A stretch of DNA of 64,000 nucleotides from Eonycteris spelaea (lineage: Eukaryota > Chordata > Mammalia > Chiroptera > Pteropodidae): contig PUFA01000077.1 of assembly GCA_003508835.1 (NCBI GenBank), positions 2,866,001 through 2,930,000 of the forward strand. The letters are read 5' to 3'. Of the stretch, positions 40,401 to 50,290 are shown piece after piece; position 1 is the stretch's first letter, and each line of letters begins with the position of its first letter. Below the pieces are notes generated by a model. The model saw only the letters and a list, made by a program, of their open reading frames with translations, did not search any database and had not been told where the DNA came from. The position numbers were made by a program, and so were the translations under genes.

Positions 40401-41217
40401 CGCTGATGAAGCTACTTTCTCCTCTCCCCGTTTAATGCTGCAACTCACTTCCCTTAATTAACATCACCTCAATGGACTCAACCACCTATACAGTCTTTCT
40501 ATGGAGAACGGATCACCCCATGCTTTCTGCAGGCCATGTCCCTCTAGTGGTCCTCTAGCAATTTCAGGCGATGTTTTACAATGCAGTGGTTTGTTAAAAA
40601 GGCAATGGAGGCCAATATATCCCAATCTGAATGCAGACCGTCGCAGGTTCTACGGCCAGAAAACGGAACTCAAGGATGCCCAGCTGCCCACAGGGGCAAG
40701 GCCCTGGTCAGGCCAGGGAACAGAAATAAGATGATATAATTATATTCCGAGAAGAAAACACAAATCAGGGCAGTCATAAAATAAACAAAGGGAACTCCTT
40801 TTTTTTTTTTTTCTTAAATTCAAGGCTACAGGTTCAGCAAAATGAAGGAGCTCCTTACTTGCTTTTAACACTTTTCACAACTTCAAGCTCTCTTTAGGAA
40901 ACAGGTTACACATCGCAAAATCCTTCTAATTTGAAACTAATTAGAAAAGACAGGATACAAAACATATGCTGAATAGTATAACTGTTTTTTTTTTTTTTTT
41001 TAAACCAAGAATGGGAGAGAATGCGGATAACATTTACTGAGGATCCTTGTTCAGGCATCCTTCCTTAAGCCCTTTCCATTATTTAATCCTTACAACTTTC
41101 CTGGAAAGTATTTAGTCAAGTGCGCATTTTTCCCCACGTGTAAAATTAAAGCTCAGATGTTAAGTAACATATATTTCCTACTCCAGTTTCTTCTGCCAAC
41201 ATTCCCTATTCTTTGAA
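37471..41217. other. largely non-repetitive intron, no gene supported
   Basis: Apart from the L2 tail at 38235-38530 and a short L2/MIR-type tail near 39320-39400, little repeat is seen. Long open frames occur on both strands (130 codons at 37726-38118, 155 at 38989-39456, 128 at 39353-39739) without splice-site or coding-composition support. One exon of the leftward gene is missing from this inter-exon interval and could lie here. Confidence 0.4.
38235..38530 (+). mobile_element. L2 3' end
   Basis: CACTCAAATGCTACC, GTGAGTTTTCCCCATCC, TTTAGCACTTATATCATTCC and GTAGAGTTCCTTGAACACAGGCAG are the degraded L2 tail. Confidence 0.75.
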
Positions 41218-41425
41218 CCAGTGTTTCTCAATGAGCTTCGCAACACTGGCCATTACTTGGCACTGGGTTGGGGACTTTGTATGGGATGACCATGCGCTGA
41301 CAGTTAGCATCCCTGGCCCGCAAGCACAAAAAAACCAGTAGCAACCCCCAACGGCAGTTCCTACATATCCCAAACATGTCTTAGGAAGACAACTACCCCT
41401 CAGATAGGAACCCCTGCTCTAAAAG
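41218..41425 (+). mobile_element. hAT-type MITE
   Basis: ACCAGTGTTTCTCAATGAGC at the start, GTTAGCATCCCTGGCC in the middle and CCCTCAGATAGGAACCCC at the end fit a non-autonomous hAT element with imperfect inverted ends. Confidence 0.55.
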
Positions 41426-41599
41426 ATTCTTTGAGTATCAGGAACAAAAAACTGAAGTGAGGGGCGTGTCCTTTTAAAGCTCCCCCCAGCCCCACCCCTT
41501 TGAATTTCTCAAAAGCCTATTATTTTATGGCATTTGTACTCCTATGAAAGCCCCATGAACCATTACGGAGTCAGTTACAAAAGCTCTATGAATTTATTT

Positions 41600-41965
41600 C
41601 CCATGCATTCCAACATTTATTGAGTACCTATATGGATGGGTCAGGTACTGTGCTGTTGGCTGGGAATATAAAGTTCAAACAGTGCATGGTTCTAAGCCCC
41701 CAAGGAGTTACATTCTTATGGCCTAGTGACAGATAAGTATGGGTGAGCGTTAGGATAGATGTAAGCACAGGTGCTAGCTAGGAAAGCTTAGTGCAGGCAT
41801 CTCCCATAGACAGGGCAGAGTGCTGGGAAGGCAGAAGGGCTGGTTAGGTCCTGTTCCCAGAGGAAATGAAGTTTTTCCTGAGCCTTGAAAGACCAAATGA
41901 GAGGAGCCAATAAGGGCCCATTCCAGGCAGAGAAAACTGACTTTGCAAAAATCAGAGAAGAGAAT
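41600..41965 (-). mobile_element. L2 fragment, reverse orientation
   Basis: Starts with ACATTTATTGAGTACCTA, a low-order L2/MIR-type tail, and continues with ATTCCAGGCAGAGAAAAC and CCTGAGCCTTGAAAGACC. Borders approximate. Confidence 0.55.
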
Positions 41966-42391
41966 CATACCTGCAGCTGAAGTTTAAACTACTTCCTTCA
42001 TTCAAGTGGAGACCTCATCGTAATTTAAACCTAGGATCTCCTATTTACTAGAAAGGCACGTTAGCCAAATAAGTCACTAGAAATAAAATAAGCTCTCCGC
42101 AGTCCAAATGGTTTTCCTTCCAACATCTTTGTTTTGTAAGGTATAACTCACCAGACAAGAAATATGACTAATTCCACACTTCTTCCAGTGAGCAGGAAAT
42201 TGCTTTCAACTATACTGCAGATTGGCAACCAGTGTGTGTCCAGCACTGAGGACACAGAAAGATGGGGAAGAGGTGATAATCACTGCCATCTGAGAAGTGA
42301 GGTAGTAGGGTGTCAGAAGATCGATTTACCCTTGGCCTCAAGCTCAGAATGAACTCTTTTCTTTTTTTCTCTGAAGTCTTGTCTCACTTAC

Positions 42392-42427
42392 CAACAATTG
42401 TAACATACAAAAAGCCAGATTCTCCCC
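42392..42427 (-). CDS. 36-nt micro-exon of the leftward gene
   Basis: The minus strand shows an acceptor (pyrimidine-rich tract, then AATAG) at 42428-42429, exactly 36 bases, then a near-perfect donor (TTG/GTAAGTGAG). Spliced to the ATG exon, the codon split G+GG gives glycine and the exon reads G-E-S-G-F-L-Y-V-T-I-V, ending one base into the next codon. The other two frames are also open, so coding is inferred from the junction phase. The next exon must accept one carried base; I could not find it between 42.4 and 35.5 kb. A UTR exon or alternative exon is possible. Confidence 0.5.
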
Positions 42428-43802
42428 CTATTACATTTGCACAGAAAACATAGAAGAGCCTTTGGCTATCCATTTTTTCAAAGTCAGAGATGTTATATAT
42501 CATTAGAAAATCAAATATATAAATAAACATATTAGATATGGATAACTAGAAGTGGCCGGCTTGGGGAAATCAGAACCTCAGATGGCCCAAAGGCAATTGT
42601 TTACAGAAGCTGGGTTGTAGCTACTTCAGGGTAATTATACAGATCAAGAGTCAGATTAGTTTAGTTTCTCTCACCTGGGGCAAGGAGGGGCGATTCTAAG
42701 CCAGCCCTGTGGTTCTTTCCTGCCTCCAGCCTACAAGGGAACAGGCTCATTTCCCCTTGGCATGAAGCCTGATGTAACTGGCGGGCATATCCCCTCATTC
42801 CCCTCGCTTTCCTACTCCGCGCCCTTCCCCTCTGACCTGATACCCACTCAGGAACCATAATTCTGTAGGTGAACTACGCTCCCCTTTAGTCCCATGATCA
42901 TTTCATTTTATCACGCAGTTTGTCCTCATTCGACATCAAGACCATGTCTGGTCCACATATGACGCCCCCGCTCCAACTTCTCCCCCCACCCCACCCCCGC
43001 ACTGCCAGCCCCAGAAACTACAACAAGAAACCGAGTTAAGAGAATCCGAAATGAAAACTCGGATTTGTCACAAACCGCCTGTCCCTGCTTTCAACCAGGA
43101 AGTTCGCAGAAGGCAGGGTAATTGAGCCAGAACTGCAAAGCCAAAGGCCAAAATTACACCAGGAAAGAGAAAGGTGGTCTTCAAAGAAAAGAATTCACCC
43201 AAATAGAATAGGTTAGTTGTCCTTTTTATCCCTGGTTGATCCCATTTCATTTCTGTAAACTTTGCTAACCCCGGGAAGGACGTATAAACAGAGACAGGTG
43301 TAGGGGCACCTCCACTCTCGGGGTACATCTCTTGCCGTCCCTGCCAGGTGCACACGACAAGGGCCCTCGACCCAATCGCAGTCCACGCTTCCCAATGACG
43401 CACCTGGCTAGGGTCCTCTTCCACGTGTGGGGGGCAAAGCGAGCATCCCCGGCCGGGTGGCCCCCCAGACAGCCCCGGTGGGAGAGAGCACCTAAAGGGG
43501 CACCTCGGGGTACGACCTTATGCCGGTCTCTCCGGCTTTCCCCCCATTTCCAGAGCATCGTTTCACATTAGGGACACTCCAACCCTAAAGTCCTGCGCAC
43601 CTACGTGTCTTTCCAAAGCAAATGACTAAAGCGCCTACTGGCCTTTCGTGGCTCAGGTGAGTGCCAAGAGGTGTAGGAGGAAAGGGCCCGCTCGCCACCA
43701 CCCTCTTTCCTCTCCTCCCCACGTTCCCTAAGGTTCACCAAGGATGTGTGTATTGGGGTGCGCGGGTTGAGAGGGAGCTTAAAATGCCCAAGCGTCCCTT
43801 AC

Positions 43803-43815
43803 CTTCCACAGCCAT
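43803..43815 (-). CDS. first coding exon of the leftward gene (unidentified)
   Basis: Reading the minus strand, GAGAATGGCTGTGGAAG is followed by a strong donor (GTAAGGGA). The ATG at 43815-43813 has a purine at -3 and G at +4, a good start context, and opens M-A-V-E plus one base of a split codon. The 5' UTR would run upward through the CpG island towards the ZNF143-like site near 43990. The frame joins correctly to the micro-exon at 42392-42427. I do not recognise the N-terminus. The start choice rests on context, splice donor and promoter position; no protein homology supports it. Confidence 0.55.
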
Positions 43816-43984
43816 TCTCTCAGAGCCTCCCTAACGCATGCATAATTTTCTTGGCCGAGGTACTCCTCTTGCCCCGCGCTCCCCCCTCCTCGCGCTTTCG
43901 CCTAAAAATTCTGCGCTCATCTGCTCCAGGACCAACCTGCCGCGGTCACGCAAAGCGAGGCTGCCGGCTCCCAGCTCCGCGCAG

Positions 43985-44005
43985 GGCGGCCTGGGAAGTG
44001 TAGTT
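43985..44005 (-). promoter_or_regulatory. ZNF143-like (SBS) site
   Basis: The minus strand reads AACTACACTTCCCAGGCC, matching the ACTACAnnTCCCAG core known for ZNF143/SPH sites of CpG-island and bidirectional promoters. It lies about 170-190 bp upstream of the minus-strand ATG at 43815, a plausible promoter position. Confidence 0.7.
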
Positions 44006-44070
44006 CCCCGCCTTCATTCCTACCCGGGAAAGCGCCCCAAGTCCTGCGCAAGGCGCGGCCCCGCCTCCAC

Positions 44071-44085
44071 ATCCGGATGGCGGCA
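44071..44085 (+). promoter_or_regulatory. ETS/YY1-like element overlapping an ATG
   Basis: ATCCGGATGGCGGC combines an ETS core (CCGGAT) and a YY1-type ATGGCGGC. YY1 sites of this form often lie just downstream of the transcription start and can contain the first ATG. This suggests the plus-strand transcript starts at about 44.05 kb. Confidence 0.45.
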
Positions 44086-44232
44086 CCAGTTTCAGCTGGC
44101 CCACCTAGAGCAATGCGTTCTGGAGGGTCTCGTGAACAGACCTGGGGACCCAAGGAGTTGTCAGGGACTACATGTTCCAAGATGCCGTGCGCTGGGTTTC
44201 GTTCCGCGCTTAGAGTACAGACCCGTGATTGA
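44077..44232 (+). CDS. possible upstream ORF, 51 codons
   Basis: An ATG in the context CCGGATGGCGG opens a 51-residue frame starting M-A-A-P-V-S-A-G-P-P-R-A-M-R and stopping at TGA 44230-44232, before the donor at 44256. The G at +4 and C at -3 make it a mediocre start. Because it ends inside exon 1 it cannot be the N-terminus of the main product; it would act as an upstream ORF if transcribed. Chance is also possible in this GC-rich sequence. Confidence 0.25.
   Translation: MAAPVSAGPPRAMRSGGSREQTWGPKELSGTTCSKMPCAGFRSALRVQTRD
44167..44187 (+). promoter_or_regulatory. degenerate second ZNF143-like site
   Basis: The plus strand reads ACTACATGTTCCAAGATGCC, close to the extended ZNF143 consensus ACTACAATTCCCAGAATGCC but with changes in the central TCCCAG. 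It faces opposite to the site at 43985-44005. It could be functional or a decayed copy; weaker than the first. Confidence 0.4.
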
Positions 44233-44450
44233 GATCATCCCTTCAATTAGAAAGGGGTAAGCACCTGGCAGGGGTCGCGTGGGAGGCAGAAAGCGGCGGG
44301 TTTTGTGGTGTGATCTTAGGAGCGTGTTTTCTGGCTTCCTTGGCCGCCTATTGAGTGAGAAGACAGCCAGCAACGGGCTGTGGTTCTCCGCAGAGAGTCG
44401 CCGCACAGGGCGCTATTGAAATTTGAACCTCTGCGCCCCGGGATGTGTGG

Positions 44451-45514
44451 TTTGGCTGAATCCCGTCAGGTGATAAAGCTGATCCTCTCTGTGGTTCAGG
44501 TGGCTAACACTTAACGTAGGGGTGGGGCACGGCTTAAAAATCCCGAATAGGCATCTCCCCTAACGGGTTATTAGGAGCAAAATCTAGGAACCAGGATTCC
44601 ACCTGAGGATGTCTGACGATGGAATCCTGTGTGTGGCTTCCAGGGTAGGAAGCTTTCAGCTCGCGGGGCCTGGGACCTGTTGGCGGTCTGTGATAGGGCC
44701 TGTTAATTAACAGCGCCTAAGAGCTAGTTAGTGTTCTTTCAACTTCTGAACCTGTGTCCTAATTCCAGGTGCTTGGGGGTGCTTTGAGCGCACAGATAAA
44801 AGAGAGAGAGTCCCGTGGAGCATAATAGAATTCCAGAGCTGGTAGATACTGATAAAAGTGAAGTTCCCAAACTTTTTTTCCCCCTGCGTGTGGAAATCCT
44901 GATGCAGGTAGAGCTAACGGAATGGCTTTAGGAAAAAAACTGACTGGAGACTGTATGCAGTAAGACTTGTAAAGGCCTTGAACTCGGAAATGCTCTTTTC
45001 CCCTATATATGTTTCAAAACTACACTGGAAAATAACTCTAAGAAAGTACAAAGATCTGATTGTTTCCAGTATCATGACTACTTAGATTTTCTTTCTCTGT
45101 CTTGGTCATAAATTTTAATATTTTTTACAATTTTGTTTCTCTGTGAGCACATGCATACCTGCTTTTCTTACCACTAAGTACCTATGTGCTTAGTCCTCCT
45201 ATTGAGTAATATGGCTGTGTCTGGGTCTTTAAAAAAGATCAGTGTGCGTCAATTAAATGCCCTTGGTGATACTCTGAATTCACACAGCTATATGCAAAGC
45301 AAACCCAAGTCTTCGAGCCTTGGTAAAGAGGGACCTGTTTAGTGAAATACAGTTGCCAAAATAATTTTTCCAACCACATGTGCAACCAGGCATTCCAAAA
45401 TCTGGGAAGAACTAGAAATCCAAGTGCTTCTCACTCCTCTCAAGTATATAAAATCACCAAAGCGTTCATTTCCTTAGAGTGAATAAATGGAAAAGAAAGT
45501 CATGGTACCACAGA
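44451..45514. other. first intron of the rightward gene
   Basis: CpG density falls off after about 44.45 kb. No recognisable feature. Confidence 0.45.
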
Positions 45515-45645
45515 CAGTATCAATAGTTCTCAACCTTGTCTGTGCATCAGCCTTTCACACACATTCCTCAAGATTTCTGAGAGTTTGGGTAGGTATACTT
45601 AAGTTTTTAAAACCCACAGGCGATTCTAATTGCAGCAAAGGTGAA
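45515..45645 (+). mobile_element. MER5-like fragment
   Basis: ATAGTTCTCAACCTTGTCTG and CAGGCGATTCTAATTGCAGC are MER5-type ends. A second piece (CTGAATATTAAAATCACCTGGG) lies at 45925-45985. Confidence 0.55.
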
Positions 45646-45984
45646 AACCTTTGGTTTGCTGTCAAGCTTTAAGAATCTGGGTGATAATAAAATGTAAAAA
45701 TCACCAAAATTGATTTTTAATTTTAAAAACCTCATTTCAGAGGAAGTCTAAGATCTTTCCTCACTGAAATGCATTCCAGTTTAAGTTTCGTTTTTAGTGT
45801 AAATGTACATAAGATGTGAAGGAAATATTAGTTTAATCATATGGAATAGCCAATATTTAACTTTTTTCTAACCTATAAATGGAGCAATTTTATGTGGTTC
45901 ACCTAATGAAGGATAAGCAGCAGTTACTCAAGGATTTTCAATTCCTGCTGAATATTAAAATCACCTGGGAACCTTTGGAAAAAT

Positions 45985-46325
45985 AATAACAGTTCCCATT
46001 AGAATGGCCAAAAGAAAAAGACAGAAAATACCAACTCTTGGCAAGATTATGGAGCAGTAAGAACTCTTATATACTCTTGCTGTTGTGGAAATTGATACAA
46101 CCACTATGGAAAACTGTTTGGCATGTTAAACTGAATGTAAGATTATCCCCTGATCCAGCAGTTCCACTCCTAGATGTATATATACCAAACAGATACAGAT
46201 ACACATCTTTTCCAAAAGACATGTAGAGGAATGTTCATGGCTGCATTATTTGAATAGCTACAAACTGGAAACAACCCTAATGTTCATCACAATACATTGG
46301 ATAAATGCATTGTGATATAACCAAA
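45985..46325 (+). mobile_element. old L1 3' fragment
   Basis: Recognisable L1 ORF2 end/3' UTR sequence (CACTATGGAAAACTGTTTGG, CCAGCAGTTCCACTCCTAG, ATGTTCATGGCTGCATTATT). Directly followed by an hAT-type MITE. Confidence 0.8.
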
Positions 46326-46334
46326 CCGTCCTCC

Positions 46335-46560
46335 ATAGCAGGAGCCAGTAGACTATGGCCCATGGGCCAAATATAGCTCCCTGCCTATCTTTGTATCACT
46401 CATAAATATAATTTTTACATTTTAAATGGGGGAAAAAAATCAAAAGAATATTTTGTGATACGTGAAAATTATTAAAAATACCTACATAATATCCTCAGTT
46501 TTGCTTTCTGGTCTGTAAAACCTAAAATATTTCCTATTGGATTTTTCTAGGAAAGAGGTC
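46335..46560 (-). mobile_element. hAT-type MITE, reverse of the 23860 type
   Basis: GCAGGAGCCAGTAGACTATGG, CCCATGGGCCAAATATAGC and TAAAACCTAAAATATTTCC correspond to the other strand of the element at 23860-24010. Confidence 0.6.
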
Positions 46561-46634
46561 TTTCAAACCCTACTATAAAGTAATGAGAATGAATGAATTA
46601 CAAGTGCATACAACAACACTGATGAATCATATGC

Positions 46635-47180
46635 ATTAGTTATCTACTGCCAGTAACAAATAGCCCCCAAATTTTGTGACTTAAAACAACATTTATTATT
46701 CTCAAGTTCTGTGGGATGGAAATTTGGTCACAGCTCTGCCTGAGGGGTTTTTATGGGCTACAATCAAGGGTTGGCTGCTCTGAAGTCATCTGTAAGCTCA
46801 TTAGGGACGGCTCAGCTTCCAACCTCACAATTTAAACAATTTACATCTGTTGGTGGGTTTCAGTTCTTCACAGTCTGTTGGATGGAGGGCCTCAGTTCCT
46901 TTTTGGCTGTTGGCCAGAGGCCATCCTCAGTACGTTGCCGCAAGGGCCTCTCCAACAAGGCAGCCTGCTTCATCAAAGCGTGCACGCTAAGGAGGCTGTA
47001 GAATTGTTTAGCAAGACAGAAGTCACGACCTTTTGTAACCTGATTATGGAAATGCCATCCCCTCAATGTTGCCATATTCTATTAGTCAGATGCCAGTTAC
47101 TCAAAAGGAGAGGCTAAGACAAGGCCATGAATAACCAGAAGTGGGGATCATTGAAGGTAGTCGTAGATGCTACAGAATGT
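46635..47180 (+). mobile_element. LTR-type repeat (group A of three)
   Basis: Begins GCATTAGTTATCTACTGCC and GTGACTTAAAACAACATTTATT, the start of a common mammalian LTR family. Internal GGTTGGCTGCTCTGAAGTC fits. Two related copies follow at 49400 and 59228. Subfamily not assigned. Confidence 0.65.
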
Positions 47181-48344
47181 TGAACAACAACAAAAAAGCC
47201 AAACAAGTATATGTAATGTGATTCTATTTGTGTAAAGTTTAAAACGTAGAAAAAATAATCTGTGGCATTAGAAGTCAGAATAGTGGTTCCTTCTAGTGCG
47301 GAGGGTGTGGTCAGAGTGGGGAATAGTTACTAGAAAGAAGCCCCATGGTGGCATCTGGGGTGTGGGGGGGTTTCTGATTCTTGAACTGCATGCTGTTTAT
47401 TATACATGTGTATAATGTTTGTGGAAATGTATATGTGTGATTTGTGGAAGTTGTTTGCGTGTGTGTTATGCTCCAATAAAAAGATTCGATTAAATATAAT
47501 AAGTGACCCTTTATCAGCCACTCTTTGATTATTTTTGTCTTTTCTTTCTTTGCCATAGTAAAGTGACAGTTCCATTCCATTTCATTTAAAAAGTATGTTT
47601 TGAGGACTTACTATGTGCCAGGTGCTTGCCTAGAAGCTTGTGATATATGGTAGGCTGTGTGCAGAGCTGAGAAATATGTGCCACAGTTGAATAAAGCATT
47701 TCAGGCATGACGTAGGAAGTTTCATTTACTAAGGAAGTCTTATCTAATACACAACTAAGTTTAACAAAGGAGAGTCAGAACTCAGGGTTAGATTCTCAAC
47801 TGAAAGTATGAGTAAAAATTAGGAATGAGCAACTTTGTGCTTGAAAATGCCCTATGTGGCTTGTTGAAATATAGGATATGTAATTTTATGTATACAGTCC
47901 TGTAGAATAATTTTCTGGCACACCAAAATTAGAGAACATAAAGGAAAAACTACTGAGAAAGACTTTATGCGAATGACTGTATATTCAAAACAGTCAACTT
48001 TTTAAAATAATCAAATTCTTAGATTTGAATGGGGGCATAGTTAAACAGTTTCCTATTTTTTTTTTTCTTTTGGACTCCAATACCTTAATATGCTGTTAGA
48101 TTTTTGTGAGGATGAAATGATAATTAAAGCTACATCTTAGAGGCAGGTCTCTAAATAAACGGGCGTTTGTTCAATAAATTTAAGCTACCTTTGTGAATCA
48201 AACACATAAAATGGTTACAATTCACCAGAAATTCTTCTAAGTGCTTTAAAAATGCCCAGGCATTTTGGCTCTGAAGGCCATGTGTGTAAACATTGTTCTA
48301 TGCTGCCTTTTCAATGTTCCACATATTATGTGTTTTTGCTATAG
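47181..48344. other. intron of the rightward gene
   Basis: L2/MIR-tail scrap near 47595-47625 (TGAGGACTTACTATGTGCC). Otherwise unremarkable. Confidence 0.4.
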
Positions 48345-48833
48345 GCATTTTTGGAGAGTGGCAGACCAAAGTCACATCATGCAGCAGGGCACACTGAGCC
48401 TGAAGGAGCCTCTTCTTGTGCCTCTCTTCTTGGAGGGCAGATGAGTGCTATGGATAGAAACCTGTGCACCCTTTTCTTTTTAGGGAGCTCTATGCTTTCT
48501 TATTTTCCCCGCGGGCAGAAAAAAAAATAGCAGATTATGTAGTCGCAAAAGAAAAGGATGGAATTGAGCCTTCGTGGTTAGAGATGAGAATGGGTCATCA
48601 GTTGTCAGAAAGTGAGAGTCTGGGGAATTCATGCAGTCGGAGCCCTGTAAAAGGCACTGCAGGTGCTGATGACAGATGACTGTCCTCATAAACCTGAAGG
48701 CATGATCTAGGGCTCAATCGTCACGTCTGCCAAACTCAGGGAAGTTAAAGAAAACTAGGACATAGGAGATGATTTAGATTGCACCTGGGAGAGAAAGAAT
48801 GCAGCTCACCCGAGATGTGCCTTGTGAGATAAG
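48345..48833 (+). other. probable second 5' UTR exon, rightward gene
   Basis: Two plausible plus-strand acceptors (TTTTTGCTATAG ending 48344, and CCCTTTTCTTTTTAG ending 48483) are followed by one strong donor, GATAAG/GTAAGCAT, after 48833. Spliced to the exon at 51412 this places an in-frame TAA immediately before the junction, so translation would begin at the next ATG, 51432. A frame from the second acceptor is open for 64 codons (E-L-Y-A-F-L-F-S-P-R...) but stops at 48679 and is probably chance. Confidence 0.42.
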
Positions 48834-49199
48834 GTAAGCATTAGTGTAGTATGGCCCTAGGTTTTGCCTTCTGCTTGCTTTTTTCAACTCATAGTACCTG
48901 TTAGAGAACAATTTGGCATGTGAAAGGCATTTCTGTGAAGTCTGGTTTTATTCAAGGAAATGTGAAGTTATCAGCTAATTTTCGCCCCATTGTTTTAAAC
49001 GCTGGGGTAGTATCTGTTAGGTGTCTTAAGTGATACAGTGTATATTTGTTAAGGTGAGCTCTGCCTTCCTCATATAACCCTCCTATGGACCCTTAGGGGT
49101 CCTTTGTTCACATCCCCTGGGCTGGTCTCAGGAAAAAAAAGCCCAACCGTAGAACTCCTTGTAGTGCTGCCTTACACATCCATGTGCATTTTTGACTGC

Positions 49200-49395
49200 C
49201 TGTGGAGGCACAGTGATGGAGTGGAAGTACCCTAGACCCTGGAAACATATAGATCTGAGTTTAAAATCTAGTTCTCACAACATACCACCTGGGTGGACTG
49301 AAATAAAGTAATTAATATCTCTGGCCTTGGTTTACTCATCTATAAAATGGATCAAAAATACATCCCTCTCAGGAGCTTTTTGAGGTTAAGTTATC
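49200..49395 (+). mobile_element. MIR SINE
   Basis: CTGGCCTTGGTTTACTCATC and ATAAAATGGATCAAAAATAC follow the MIR pattern; directly abuts the LTR-type repeat at 49400. Confidence 0.6.
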
Positions 49396-49399
49396 TATC

Positions 49400-49895
49400 T
49401 GTTTAACAAATTAACCCCAAACTTAGTGGCTTAAAATAATAAATGTTTATCGTCTCACACAATTTCTGTGGTTTGGGGAATCTGAGAACAGCTCAGCTGG
49501 GTGGTTCTAGCTCAGGCTGGGTGTCTAATGAGGTTGCAGTCAAGATACCGGCCAGGTGGCAGTCGTCTGAAGGCCTGCCTGGGGCCGGAGGACCCACTTT
49601 TGTGGTGGCTCACTCACTTTGGCTGTTGGCAGGAAGCCTCTGTGCCTCACTATATGAACCTCTTTATGAGACTTCCGGTTGTCCTCACAAAACGACAGCT
49701 GGCTTCCTCCAGAGAGAGTGATCAAGGGAGAACAAGGAGGAAGCCACAATGTCATTTTTGACTTGCTCTTGGAATCACATGTCGTCACTTCCGCCTATTC
49801 TAGTTGTCAGAGGCGAGCCACATAGTCTGGGCAGGGAAATTGGGCTCTGCTATTTGAAGAGAGTGTCTAAGAATTTGTGGACATATTTTAAATCA
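49400..49895 (+). mobile_element. LTR-type repeat (group A of three)
   Basis: CCCAAACTTAGTGGCTTAAA, CAGCTCAGCTGGGTGG, and an end AGAATTTGTGGACATATTTTA. Open frames on both strands here are repeat shadows. Confidence 0.65.
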
Positions 49896-50079
49896 CCATA
49901 AGAGGTAACATAAAGTTTTTGGAATAAAATAAGTATTCAGTAAATGAATGCAACTGTTATTTAAAGGGTTAAATAGTATCTTGTTCTACTCTGCTTCTCC
50001 AGTACCTAGCACAGTTTTGGCATATAGTAACAATCTTATATAATGAGCTAACAATTAAATAATGAGCTAAATTTGCTTC

Positions 50080-50290
50080 TTGCCTTATGTCAGGTATTGT
50101 GCTTAGCATTTTCGATAGAATAGCTCATTTCATCCTCACAATAACCCTGGAAATGGATACTACTCTATTATTATCCCAGTTTTACAAATGGGAAAAACTG
50201 AAATATACACAGAGAAGCAGTTTGTTCAATGTTAACATATGGAGAGGCTCCATAGGGCCAGGAATTGGTCTCAAATAGTCAACTCTAGGA
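50080..50290 (-). mobile_element. MIR SINE, reverse orientation
   Basis: CAGGTATTGTGCTTAGC, CATCCTCACAATAACCC and TTATTATCCCAGTTTTAC are reversed MIR. Confidence 0.7.

Larger units (their letters stand above)
44050..44256 (+). other. first (5' UTR) exon of the rightward gene
   Basis: The plus strand carries a good donor, AAAGGG/GTAAGC, after 44256, at the edge of the CpG island. The frame crossing that junction has no ATG within the exon, so this part is probably untranslated. The 5' edge is only estimated, from the YY1/ETS-like element at 44071-44085. An alternative first exon may end at 43656 (GCTCAG/GTGAGT). Confidence 0.5.
43260..44450. promoter_or_regulatory. CpG island, probable bidirectional promoter
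   Basis: CpG dinucleotides, rare over nearly all of the window, are dense here, together with GC-rich boxes (for example CCGCCTCC at 44061-44068) and sequences like ZNF143, ETS and YY1 sites. A minus-strand exon with an ATG and a strong donor leaves on the left (donor just below 43803), and a plus-strand donor (AAAGGG/GTAAGC, after 44256) leaves on the right. Divergent transcripts starting within a few hundred bases are a common mammalian arrangement. No TATA box is evident, as expected for a CpG-island promoter. A second plus-strand donor (GCTCAG/GTGAGT, after 43656) suggests an alternative first exon. Exact transcription starts cannot be read from sequence. Confidence 0.82.

Noticed and set aside
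43838..44260. 140-codon plus-strand open frame in the CpG island
   Set aside because: GC-rich DNA lacks stops by composition; the only Met lies well upstream of the likely transcription start, within the leftward gene's first exon.
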